From positions 1-59,843 of the forward strand of contig JAIEAP010000028.1 of NCBI GenBank assembly GCA_029071325.1: a stretch of DNA of 59,843 nt, given 5' to 3'. The notes below the pieces were generated by a model that saw only the letters and a program-made list of their open reading frames with translations, had not been told where the DNA came from and made no database searches. Positions 27,430-35,145 of the stretch are shown here, piece after piece; position 1 is the stretch's first letter, and every line of letters starts with the position of its first letter. Origin of the DNA: Lachnospiraceae bacterium (GTDB lineage: Bacteria; Bacillota; Clostridia; Lachnospirales; Lachnospiraceae). The position numbers were made by a program, and so were the translations under genes.

Positions 27430-28347
27430 TCACGCCTCCTTATTTTTTAATTGCTGATATACTGCAGCTACTTCCTGCCCTGTTGCCAAATGCTCCGAAA
27501 ATGCGCTGGCACTTCCTGCTGCCACACCCATATAGAATGCATGCTCATAATCCTTCCGCTCCAGCCACCCTGCCAGGAATCCTGCCACCATAGAGTCACC
27601 GGCTCCGACTCCGTTCACCAGCGTTCCCTTTGGTGCGGGTGCGCTATGGACGCTTCCATCTTCCGCCACAAGTACAGCCCCCTCGCCGGCCATGGATATC
27701 AGTACATTCCTGGCGCCTCTCTCCTGAAGCTTCCGTCCGTAGGGAACCACTTCTTCTCTGGTGCGCAATTCCACGTCAAAAATCTCTCCCAGTTCATGGT
27801 TATTGGGTTTGATCAGAAACGGGTGATACTCCAGAACGTTGAGGAGCAGATCTCTCGTGGCATCCACCGCGGTCAGCACTTCCTTATCGGCAAGAGATGC
27901 CAGAATCCTCCGATACATATCGTCCGGCATGGATGCGGGTATGCTACCCGCCAGAACCAGGACATCCCCCTGCTGCAGCCGGCTCAGTTGTTCATCCAAC
28001 TGCGCTACCTGCTCTTCTCCTATAGAAGGTCCCTGTCCGTTAATCTCTGTTCCCTCAATGTTCTTAAGCTTCAGGTTGATACGGGTAATCCCCTGCTGCA
28101 GCCGGATAAATCCTGACTGTACGCCCATACGGCACAGTTCATTCTCAAGAGCCTCTCCCGTAAATCCTGCCACAAAACCCAGCGCAGTGCTTTCAACCCC
28201 CAGATTGCGCAGCACTGTAGAAACATTGATACCCTTTCCGCCCGGAAGGAGCATTTCTGATGTGGTGCGGTTCGTTCGCCCCATCTGGAAATCATCAACA
28301 GAAACGATGTAGTCCAGCGATGGATTAAATGTAACTGTATAAATCAT
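27430..28347 (-). CDS. fruK: 1-phosphofructokinase
   Basis: Start at 28347 (MIYTVTFNPSLDYIV), 7 nt after GGGAGG; the longer frame adds 13 residues without a ribosome site. The 305-aa PfkB-family kinase shows the N-terminal GGKGINVSTVL and C-terminal NGVGAGDSMVAGFL (catalytic Asp) signatures. It makes fructose-1,6-bisphosphate from fructose-1-phosphate. It is the first gene of the fructose operon, with a clear promoter upstream. Confidence 0.94.
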   Translation of the reverse strand: MIYTVTFNPSLDYIVSVDDFQMGRTNRTTSEMLLPGGKGINVSTVLRNLGVESTALGFVAGFTGEALENELCRMGVQSGFIRLQQGITRINLKLKNIEGTEINGQGPSIGEEQVAQLDEQLSRLQQGDVLVLAGSIPASMPDDMYRRILASLADKEVLTAVDATRDLLLNVLEYHPFLIKPNNHELGEIFDVELRTREEVVPYGRKLQERGARNVLISMAGEGAVLVAEDGSVHSAPAPKGTLVNGVGAGDSMVAGFLAGWLERKDYEHAFYMGVAAGSASAFSEHLATGQEVAAVYQQLKNKEA

Positions 28348-28377
28348 GTCCCTGCCTCCCTTGCTTTTGATAAAATC

Positions 28378-28406
28378 ATTATACATTCACTTTCATTCAA
28401 AATCAA
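28378..28406 (-). promoter_or_regulatory. Promoter of the fructose operon with FruR-like repeats
   Basis: Minus strand TTGATT (28401-28406), 17-bp spacer, TATAAT (28378-28383). The spacer contains TGAATGAAAGTGAATG, a near direct repeat of GAATGAAAG/AGTGAATG, a plausible FruR target. Another near-consensus TTGACA lies 35 bp further upstream without a good -10. Confidence 0.65.
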
Positions 28407-28475
28407 TCAAACTAATTCACAAAATGTCAAGTTTGTTTTGGTGTATATTGCACAAATATTCTTCTACATAAAAAA

Positions 28476-28498
28476 ACATTCCCCAAATCGGGGAATGT
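28476..28498 (-). terminator. Intrinsic terminator with no obvious upstream gene
   Basis: ACATTCCCC pairs with GGGGAATGT around a 5-nt loop. On the minus strand it is followed by at least six T. The genes to its right are on the plus strand, so no annotated minus-strand transcript ends here. Confidence 0.7.
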
Positions 28499-28518
28499 CA
28501 TTCCTTTGTGTTTATTTC

Positions 28519-28547
28519 TTGACTTAAGTACGAAATCATACTACAAT
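28519..28547 (+). promoter_or_regulatory. Promoter of the first MATE exporter gene
   Basis: TTGACT (28519-28524), 17-bp spacer, TACAAT (28542-28547), 27 bp before the start codon. Confidence 0.65.
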
Positions 28548-28574
28548 ATACCGCAATGTAGACAGGAGGTTATT

Positions 28575-29906
28575 ATGAATATCCAATTATCCGACCACTT
28601 TACCTATAAACGATTGCTGAGGTTCACGCTGCCCTCTATCATCATGATGATATTTACTTCCATCTATAATGTAGTGGACGGCTTTTTTGTCTCCAACTAT
28701 GTGGGAAAGACACCTTTTGCTTCTGTAAATTTCATCATGCCCCTTCTTATGATGCTGGGAGCCGTGGGATTTATGTTCGGCACCGGCGGCAGCGCCCTGG
28801 TATCCAAGACCATGGGCGAGGGCAAAGAGGAGGAAGCAAACCGCCTGTTCTCCCTGTTCATCTATATATCCGTTGCCTGCGGCATCACTCTGTCCGTGCT
28901 GGGCATCATCTTCATACGCCCCATTGCCGCCTTGCTGGGGGCGGATGACGTCATGCTGGACAACTGTGTGCTGTATGGGCGCATCATCCTGTTGTCACTG
29001 CCATGCTTCATCCTGCAATTGGAATTCCAGAGCTTTTTCGTTACCGCCGAAAAACCGCAGCTGGGACTTATCGTCACCTTAAGCTGCGGTGTGACCAATA
29101 TTATCCTGGACGCCATTCTCGTGGCTGGTTTCCGCCTGGGACTGGTGGGCGCAGCGGCAGCAACCGTAACCAGTGAATGCATGGGAGGACTGATCCCTCT
29201 CATCTATTTCCTTCGTCCCAATACAGGCAGGCTGCGCCTGACCCGGACAGTCTTCAACGGGCGCGCCATATTAAAGGCATGTGTCAACGGCTCCTCCGAG
29301 CTGATGTCTAACATCTCCATGTCCTTAGTCAATATGCTCTATAATGTCCAGCTCATGAAATATGCCGGGGAAGACGGTGTTGCCGCCTACGGTGTGCTGA
29401 TGTATGTCACCCTTGTATTTGCCTCCGCCTTTATCGGATTTTCTATCGGAAGCGCTCCTATTATCGGCTTCCATTACGGCGCAGGAAACAGCGGCGAATT
29501 GAAAAACCTGCTGCGCAAGGGGCTCTCTCTTATCCTGATTTTCTCCCTGGGTATGTTTACCCTGGCAGAATTGCTGGGAATGCCCCTGTCGCTGATTTTC
29601 GTGGGATATGATCCCGACCTTTATGACCTTACCAGGAAAGGATTTATGATCTATTCCTTCTCCTTCCTATTTTCCGGGACCGCCATATTTGGCTCCTCAT
29701 TCTTTACCGCCTTAAATAACGGTCCTGTCTCCGCAGCAATCTCCTTCTTACGGACACTGGTGTTCCAGATCATCGCCGTCCTGGCGCTTCCCCTGATCCT
29801 GGGCATTGACGGCATCTGGGTATCCATTGTAGCAGCGGAATTCATGGCTGCCACGGTAACGGTACTGTTCCTTATCGGGAAACGCAGGACATACCATTAC
29901 GGATGA
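28575..29906 (+). CDS. MATE-family multidrug efflux transporter
   Basis: Start at 28575 (MNIQLSDHFTYKRLLRF), 6 nt after AGGAGG; the longer frame would place the start before the promoter. The 443-aa protein has about 12 membrane segments in two MatE repeats, the first with IYNVVDGFFVSNYVG. It should export cationic drugs or metabolites by Na+ or H+ antiport. It converges on a second, unrelated MATE gene with only 2 bp between stops. Confidence 0.9.
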   Translation: MNIQLSDHFTYKRLLRFTLPSIIMMIFTSIYNVVDGFFVSNYVGKTPFASVNFIMPLLMMLGAVGFMFGTGGSALVSKTMGEGKEEEANRLFSLFIYISVACGITLSVLGIIFIRPIAALLGADDVMLDNCVLYGRIILLSLPCFILQLEFQSFFVTAEKPQLGLIVTLSCGVTNIILDAILVAGFRLGLVGAAAATVTSECMGGLIPLIYFLRPNTGRLRLTRTVFNGRAILKACVNGSSELMSNISMSLVNMLYNVQLMKYAGEDGVAAYGVLMYVTLVFASAFIGFSIGSAPIIGFHYGAGNSGELKNLLRKGLSLILIFSLGMFTLAELLGMPLSLIFVGYDPDLYDLTRKGFMIYSFSFLFSGTAIFGSSFFTALNNGPVSAAISFLRTLVFQIIAVLALPLILGIDGIWVSIVAAEFMAATVTVLFLIGKRRTYHYG

Positions 29907-29908
29907 CA

Positions 29909-31318
29909 TTATTTCATCCATCGCTCCCGGTACAGCCGGATCAGGAAAATGGCACCCCGGAAGCAAAGTTCCGCACACATAGCGATCCATACGCCCATAA
30001 GCCCCATACACCCCGACAGGAGGATGGCAAGAGGCAGGCGCACTGCCCAGATACTGACAAAATTCATCATGCTGGGAATCAATGTATCACCGGCTCCCCG
30101 GAGCGCACCGGACGCCACAATAGAAGCGGCGTACATAGGCTCGGCAAAAGCTTCCAGGCGCAGTACCTGCGCGCCAAGCAGCCGCACACCGGCATCCGGT
30201 GTCAGGATAGCCATCATCGCCGATGCACTCAGGTACATAACCGCGCCTGTGGCTGCCATCACCGCCATCCCCAGCCATACTGCCATTCTGGCAAATTTCC
30301 TGGTAAGCTCCCGCCGCCCCGCGCCCATGCTCTGACCTACCAGGGTCATGGCCGCGTCTCCGATTCCATAGCCCGGCATATAACAGAGGCTTTCCGCCGT
30401 AATGGCAAAAGAATTGGCGGCGATCGCCACCGTTCCAAGCGGCGCCACCACCCGTGTCGTAGCTACCATGGCGCCGCACATCATGATATTTTCCCATGCA
30501 ATAGGAGCCGCTAGACGCAGCGCCCTGCTGATATATCTCTTCTCAAATCTCCATCTGTCTGTGCGCCTTAACCGGAATATGCTGGAACGCAGACAGAGAA
30601 ATCCCATCATCAATACTGCCGTGACCAGCTCTGCCAGGGCTGTTCCCAATGCCGCCCCCATAACTCCCAGTCCTGCCCCCGGACACCGGAAGGTCAATCC
30701 TGCAACATGTATCATCCTTGTAGGGAAAATAAAAAAACAGTTAAAGACTACATCCAGAATGCACATCAGGATATTGAGCATACCCGGCACCTTCATATTT
30801 CCACTGCACTGCAGGAGACCGCCCGCCACCCGGTTAAGCTGCAGAGCCGGCAAAGACAGTGCAAAAACCAGAAAATAGCGGGATGCATCCTGCCGTATTT
30901 CCGTCGCCGCACCAAGCCATACCGGCAGCCATCCCCCGATCAGGCATCCTGTCACTGCCAACAGGAGACTGACGCATATCCCCGCCAGGATCGCCTGACG
31001 CATGATACTTCTCGCCTCCTGGATCTTACCCGCCCCGATACAGTGCGCCGCCTGGATAGAGAACCCGGACGCCGCCGATCCGCAGACGCCGCTAAACAGC
31101 CATGTACTGCTGGACACAAGCCCAATGGACGCAGAAGCAGATGCGCCCAGGCTTCCCACCATGGACGCATCAATATACTGCATGACAACAGATGTGATCT
31201 GTGCCATAATCGCAGGAATACTAAGATAAAATACCATTTGAAAGCGCTGCATCCCGGATAGCTCTACGCCATCCTTCATCCTGACCAGCAGACTCTCACT
31301 TTTCGATCGTTCACGCAT
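29909..31318 (-). CDS. MATE-family efflux transporter, second copy
   Basis: A 469-aa protein with about 12 membrane segments and two MatE repeats. It differs strongly from the neighbouring MATE, so it is not a recent duplicate. It follows the SDR gene by 9 bp and the TetR gene further upstream, a layout typical for regulated export of a compound the SDR may modify. The first Met has a weak ribosome site; Met14 is an alternative start. Confidence 0.88.
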   Translation of the reverse strand: MRERSKSESLLVRMKDGVELSGMQRFQMVFYLSIPAIMAQITSVVMQYIDASMVGSLGASASASIGLVSSSTWLFSGVCGSAASGFSIQAAHCIGAGKIQEARSIMRQAILAGICVSLLLAVTGCLIGGWLPVWLGAATEIRQDASRYFLVFALSLPALQLNRVAGGLLQCSGNMKVPGMLNILMCILDVVFNCFFIFPTRMIHVAGLTFRCPGAGLGVMGAALGTALAELVTAVLMMGFLCLRSSIFRLRRTDRWRFEKRYISRALRLAAPIAWENIMMCGAMVATTRVVAPLGTVAIAANSFAITAESLCYMPGYGIGDAAMTLVGQSMGAGRRELTRKFARMAVWLGMAVMAATGAVMYLSASAMMAILTPDAGVRLLGAQVLRLEAFAEPMYAASIVASGALRGAGDTLIPSMMNFVSIWAVRLPLAILLSGCMGLMGVWIAMCAELCFRGAIFLIRLYRERWMK

Positions 31319-31327
31319 CTCTTCCGA

Positions 31328-32092
31328 CTACAGATCAGCCCCATGATCGATGACAATAATCTGTCCCGTAATTGCAGAAGCTTCGTCACTGGCAAGGAAC
31401 AGAATCGCATTTGCTACCTCTTCCGGCATACATACCGGCAGGGACAGATCTGCGTGCTTCGCCATTGCCCCCATCATATTCGGATCCAGATTTTCCCGCT
31501 TCATATCCTTCGTCATTGGCGTTACCACGCTTCCCGGACACAGGGCGTTGCAGCGCACATTATCACTGGCGCAGCGCATGGCAATATTTTTGGTCATTCC
31601 GATCACCGCCGCTTTACTTGCCACATAGGCTACGCCGCCGCCTCCCGTATAACCTGCCACACTGGAAACATTCACGATAGAACCAGCTTTCTTCTCTATC
31701 AGAATCTTGGATACTTCCCTGGTCATGTAAAGCGTACCCTTTGCGTTGATATCAATAAGCGTGTCAATGGTCTGGTCTGTCACTTTCTCCACCGGTTCAA
31801 TGCCGTTGTCTACCACGCCTGCATTATTCACCAGAATGTCGATGGTGCCAAAGGCCTCTACTGCTTTGCGCGCTACTTCCTTACACTGTTCTTTGTCGGA
31901 AATGTCACATGGAACTGCCAGCGCTTCCCCGCCTGCCGCTTTGATCTTCTCTGCCACAGCTTCCAGCTGCTCTACCCTTCTTGCGGAAATGACAACCTTA
32001 GCTCCCTCTCTTGCAAAGAGCTCTGCTGTACACTCACCAATCCCCGAATTACCTCCTGTAATTACTGCGACCTTACCTTCAAGTCTGCCCAT
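31328..32092 (-). CDS. Short-chain dehydrogenase/reductase (SDR)
   Basis: A 254-aa classical SDR. Cofactor motif TGGNSGIGE (about 13-21), NNAGVV (about 91), catalytic Ser in NVSSVAGYTGG, and YVASK (Tyr about 158, Lys about 162) are all present. Arg38-Arg39 after the second strand suggests NADP. The substrate cannot be read from the sequence; hydroxysteroid or keto-ester reduction are candidates in a gut anaerobe. It forms an operon with the MATE gene and lies 119 bp after a TetR regulator. AGGAGG precedes the start. Confidence 0.88.
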   Translation of the reverse strand: MGRLEGKVAVITGGNSGIGECTAELFAREGAKVVISARRVEQLEAVAEKIKAAGGEALAVPCDISDKEQCKEVARKAVEAFGTIDILVNNAGVVDNGIEPVEKVTDQTIDTLIDINAKGTLYMTREVSKILIEKKAGSIVNVSSVAGYTGGGGVAYVASKAAVIGMTKNIAMRCASDNVRCNALCPGSVVTPMTKDMKRENLDPNMMGAMAKHADLSLPVCMPEEVANAILFLASDEASAITGQIIVIDHGADL

Positions 32093-32211
32093 AGTTTTAC
32101 CTCCTGTTTTGTTTTATATATTGTGACCAGTGCATACCCGGAAGTCTCCGCATTGGCACTGCTCATTACCTTCGTGTATATTATATCACAAGCCAGACAA
32201 AACATAATATA

Positions 32212-32787
32212 TTAATTCTGTAAAAATGTGATGCCGCTCATCATGATATTCTCAGCCGTCTGTGCAATCTCTTCCGCACTGGCAGTCATGTCCTCGCCCA
32301 GCCATTTCTCCAGAAGGCCGATACACCCTGCGCTGACAAAAGCGTAAAAATACTCTATCTGCTTCGGGGAAGCTCCCACGAAATATTTCATATAGCTTTC
32401 CATACATTTGTCCCTGCCGATACCTAAGAGACAGCTGGCAAACTTCTTGTCCCCGTAAGTTCCCAGGGTAACGGTACACAGATCAGCATTTTCTTTGAGA
32501 CACTTAAATATCCCCGTTGTAATTTTTAATGGCGTGATATCCTGTGCATTTGCATGGAACAACGGCTCTAACGCCGCCTCAAAGTCACGGAGCATTTCAC
32601 TTTCTATTTTCTCCAGCAGATCATAAATATCCGTATAATGCGCATAGAACGTCCCTCTGCTGATTCCCGCCTCATCACATAATTCCTTAATAGAGATACT
32701 TTGGATAGGCTTGCGTGTCAACAGCTCCATAAAAGCTTTACGAATCAAAAGCTTTGTCACTCTGGTTCGCTGATCCGTTCTTGGCAT
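32212..32787 (-). CDS. TetR/AcrR-family regulator
   Basis: A 191-aa regulator with helix-turn-helix at about 8-55 (SIKELCDEAGISRGTFYAHYTDIYDLL). The C-terminal effector domain resembles the TetR_C_33/DhaS-like type (PF14278 group). It lies upstream of the SDR-MATE pair on the same strand and divergent from an extended-SDR gene, so it may control either. AAGGAGG precedes the ATG. Confidence 0.87.
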   Translation of the reverse strand: MPRTDQRTRVTKLLIRKAFMELLTRKPIQSISIKELCDEAGISRGTFYAHYTDIYDLLEKIESEMLRDFEAALEPLFHANAQDITPLKITTGIFKCLKENADLCTVTLGTYGDKKFASCLLGIGRDKCMESYMKYFVGASPKQIEYFYAFVSAGCIGLLEKWLGEDMTASAEEIAQTAENIMMSGITFLQN

Positions 32788-32963
32788 AAAGATCCTCCTT
32801 ATTTTCTAATCTGCCGTTCTAATTGCACAGAACATGTCAAATATGTGCAGCATCGTCCATAATCCACCCGATCTGCTTATTGAACCTCTGCTGTCCGCTT
32901 ATTATAATACAGATATAGACGATAATCAACACTGTGTTCAGAAAATATGGAGGTGTTCATCTT

Positions 32964-33977
32964 ATGAAAAAGCTGTTCATTGTAACAGGGGCAAACGGTC
33001 ATCTGGGCAACACCTTACTCCGCATGATTGCGGATGATTCCATAGAGATCCGCGGGCTTATCCTTCCCCATGAGGATTGTGAGGATACCGGAAATATTCA
33101 CTACATGAAAGGTGATGTAAGGGACCTAGAATCGCTGCGCCCTCTGTTTGAAACACAGGATGAGCGGGAAATATATGTATTCCATACTGCCGGCATCATT
33201 GATATTTCCAAAAAAGGCTCCCCGCTACTCTATGACGTCAATGTAAACGGAACGAAGAACATGCTTATCCTGTGCCAGCAGTACCATGTCAAACGGCTGG
33301 TATATGTCAGTTCCGTTCATGCAATTCCCGAAAAAGACAAATACTCTGTGCTGACCGAAGTCAGCCAGTTCTCTCCCCGCAAGGTCGTTGGCGCATATGC
33401 CAGAACGAAGGCTGCCGCCACACAGGCCGTACTGGAAATGACACGTCAGGGGCTGGATGCCGTGATTGTACATCCATCCGGCATCATAGGGCCCTATGAC
33501 CGCTCCGGCAACCATCTGGTTCAGCTAATTACAGATTATCTCAAGGGGAATCTTCCGGCCTGCGTCCACGGCGGGTATGATTTTGTGGATGTCAGAGATG
33601 TAGCCCAGGGATGTATCCAGGCCATGGAAAAGGGAAGGTCAGGCAATTGCTACATCCTTTCCAACCGTCATTATGAAATCAGAGAAGTCTTAGAGATGGT
33701 ACGGAAAATTGCGGATGGGAAAAGGTTTACCGTCCTCCCCATGTGGCTGGCCAGGATGGCAGCCCCAATGATACAGCGTCATGCCAAACGCAAAAACGAA
33801 CGGCCTTTGTATACCGCATATTCCTTATATACTCTCAAAAGTAACGACAAGTTCTCACATGATAAGGCAACAAGAGAACTTGGATATTATCCCAGGGACT
33901 TATTCGAGACCATCAAAGACACGGTTCAGTGGTACAGGACTTCTGCGTCTGCTCCATGTCCACTCCCTCCAGCGTAA
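32964..33977 (+). CDS. NAD-dependent epimerase/dehydratase (extended SDR)
   Basis: Start at 32964 (MKKLFIVTGANGHLGN), 10 nt after GGAGG. The 337-aa protein has the Rossmann motif TGANGHLG and the catalytic tyrosine in VVGAYARTKAAA (YxxxK-like, Tyr-Ala-Arg-Thr-Lys), and resembles dihydroflavonol-4-reductase or 3-beta-hydroxysteroid dehydrogenase-like proteins. Substrate unknown. Its 3' end overlaps the converging methyltransferase gene by 65 bp. Divergent from the TetR gene. Confidence 0.82.
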   Translation: MKKLFIVTGANGHLGNTLLRMIADDSIEIRGLILPHEDCEDTGNIHYMKGDVRDLESLRPLFETQDEREIYVFHTAGIIDISKKGSPLLYDVNVNGTKNMLILCQQYHVKRLVYVSSVHAIPEKDKYSVLTEVSQFSPRKVVGAYARTKAAATQAVLEMTRQGLDAVIVHPSGIIGPYDRSGNHLVQLITDYLKGNLPACVHGGYDFVDVRDVAQGCIQAMEKGRSGNCYILSNRHYEIREVLEMVRKIADGKRFTVLPMWLARMAAPMIQRHAKRKNERPLYTAYSLYTLKSNDKFSHDKATRELGYYPRDLFETIKDTVQWYRTSASAPCPLPPA

Positions 33978-34449
33978 GCAGCCTGCGTTTCATATCCAGA
34001 CCGCCTGCGTATCCGGTCAGGCTTCCGTCGGCACCCACAACCCTGTGGCAGGGAATCAGGATGGAAATCCTGTTATGTCCCACTGCGCCGCCCACCGCCT
34101 GGGCTGACATCCGGGATGTCCTCCGTTTCCCTGCGATTTTCCGCGCAATCGCTCCGTAGGTGATGGTCTGCCCATAAGGAATCTGCCGCAGGATGTCCCA
34201 TACCTCCATCTGAAATGCAGTGCCTATGGGATGAAGCGGCGGCATAAAATCCGGCTCCTTTCCCGCAAAATAAACGGTAAGCCATTCTTTTGTCTGAGTA
34301 AATACCGGCAGCTCCTTTTCCTCATATTCCAGGATAAGACTGCCCGGATAATACTTCTGCCCTTCCAACCACAGTCCGTTCAATCCCATATCATCCCCCG
34401 CCAGAAGCATATCTCCCACGGGTGAAGTGTAATGACTGATATACTGCAT
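33913..34449 (-). CDS. ogt: Methylated-DNA--protein-cysteine methyltransferase
   Basis: Start at 34449 (MQYISHYTSPVGD), 7 nt after AAGGAG. The 178-aa enzyme shows the active-site motif IPCHRVVGADGSLTGYAGG and the helix-turn-helix GQTITYGAIARKIAG. It removes methyl groups from O6-methylguanine onto its own cysteine. The ribosome site abuts the stop of a truncated DUF4160 gene. The last 65 bp overlap the extended-SDR gene. Confidence 0.93.
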   Translation of the reverse strand: MQYISHYTSPVGDMLLAGDDMGLNGLWLEGQKYYPGSLILEYEEKELPVFTQTKEWLTVYFAGKEPDFMPPLHPIGTAFQMEVWDILRQIPYGQTITYGAIARKIAGKRRTSRMSAQAVGGAVGHNRISILIPCHRVVGADGSLTGYAGGLDMKRRLLTLEGVDMEQTQKSCTTEPCL

Positions 34450-34459
34450 TATTTTCTCC

Positions 34460-34600
34460 TTACTGGTGCATGATCCATATCTTGGTAACGTTCTCTGATG
34501 GATTCCCCTCCGATACATGCACATGCACAGGTTCATGGGGCTTACCCTCATTCGCCCCAAAATATACCCAATAAGAACCTATCTTAAAAACCTGAGGCAT
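34460..34600 (-). pseudogene. Truncated DUF4160-type gene
   Basis: This 46-codon frame begins MPQVFKIGSYWVYFGANEG and continues through HVHVSEGNPSENVTKIWI before ending at TAA. DUF4160 proteins start the same way but run to about 80 residues. The conserved part stops at KIWI, and the ogt ribosome site follows at once, so the 3' half looks deleted at the ogt junction. GAAGGGGG stands before the ATG. It follows its usual small partner gene by 16 bp. Whether the short product works is unknown. Confidence 0.6.
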
Positions 34601-34616
34601 TCATAAATCCCCCTTC

Positions 34617-34853
34617 TCATGAAAACTCAATAATCAAATGTGCCGTAGACCTAATAATATCCATAAAGTAATTGACTTCTTTCTCTGAATAACCATTAAT
34701 CTCCACACGATAGGAGGGCAGATAGCAAGTCATATTGTGAAAACAATCTTTCTCATCGGGCGTTTCAACGTACACCTTTACCTCGCCATTTTCCGACTGT
34801 TCTGAATGGACAATTTCTGTATTATCCTCCAATGTCATAAACGGATACATCAT
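34617..34853 (-). CDS. Small partner protein of the DUF4160 gene
   Basis: A 78-aa acidic protein (MMYPFMTLEDNTEIVHSEQ... to ...TAHLIIEFS) with no membrane segment or signal peptide. AAGGAGG lies 7 nt before the start. Proteins like it precede DUF4160 genes in Lachnospiraceae, from memory, in a toxin-antitoxin-like layout, but no activity is known to me. A decayed second copy of its middle lies at 36577-36663. Confidence 0.6.
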   Translation of the reverse strand: MMYPFMTLEDNTEIVHSEQSENGEVKVYVETPDEKDCFHNMTCYLPSYRVEINGYSEKEVNYFMDIIRSTAHLIIEFS

Positions 34854-35044
34854 AACAGCTCCTCCTTTCTGTAAAAATATAAAATCTATTGTTTGAGCAA
34901 TATAAAATTTCGAGCTAATTCTTTTGTATTATGTGTACACTACCTATGCTCACAAACATTTCTTCTCAACAAAAAATTTAATCTTAGGTACATTTTATTG
35001 TAGCACAAAATCTCAGGAATTACATCAACTTTCCAGCTGGCATA

Positions 35045-35138
35045 TCAATAATAATCTTACTTAATATATATTCCGAAAACTCTTGTACTGAAGAGTATCC
35101 CCTAGAAGATACTTGCTACTTATTCAAACATATAAAAA
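35045..35138. repeat. Direct repeat A, copy 1 (about 94 bp)
   Basis: This intergenic element is about 92% identical by eye to 39374-39466, in the same orientation. It contains ACTCTT/AAGAGT and AGTATC/GATACT short hairpins. It lies just after the 3' end of the SMEK gene. Together the two copies bound 4.2 kb of accessory genes. Confidence 0.8.
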
Positions 35139-35145
35139 TAATTTA

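Noticed and set aside
28506-28574. Longer N-terminus of the first MATE protein
   Set aside because: It would begin upstream of the promoter -10 and lacks a ribosome site; AGGAGG precedes the ATG at 28575.
31343-32215. Plus-strand frame of 290 codons opposite the SDR
   Set aside because: Antisense shadow of a gene with complete SDR motifs.
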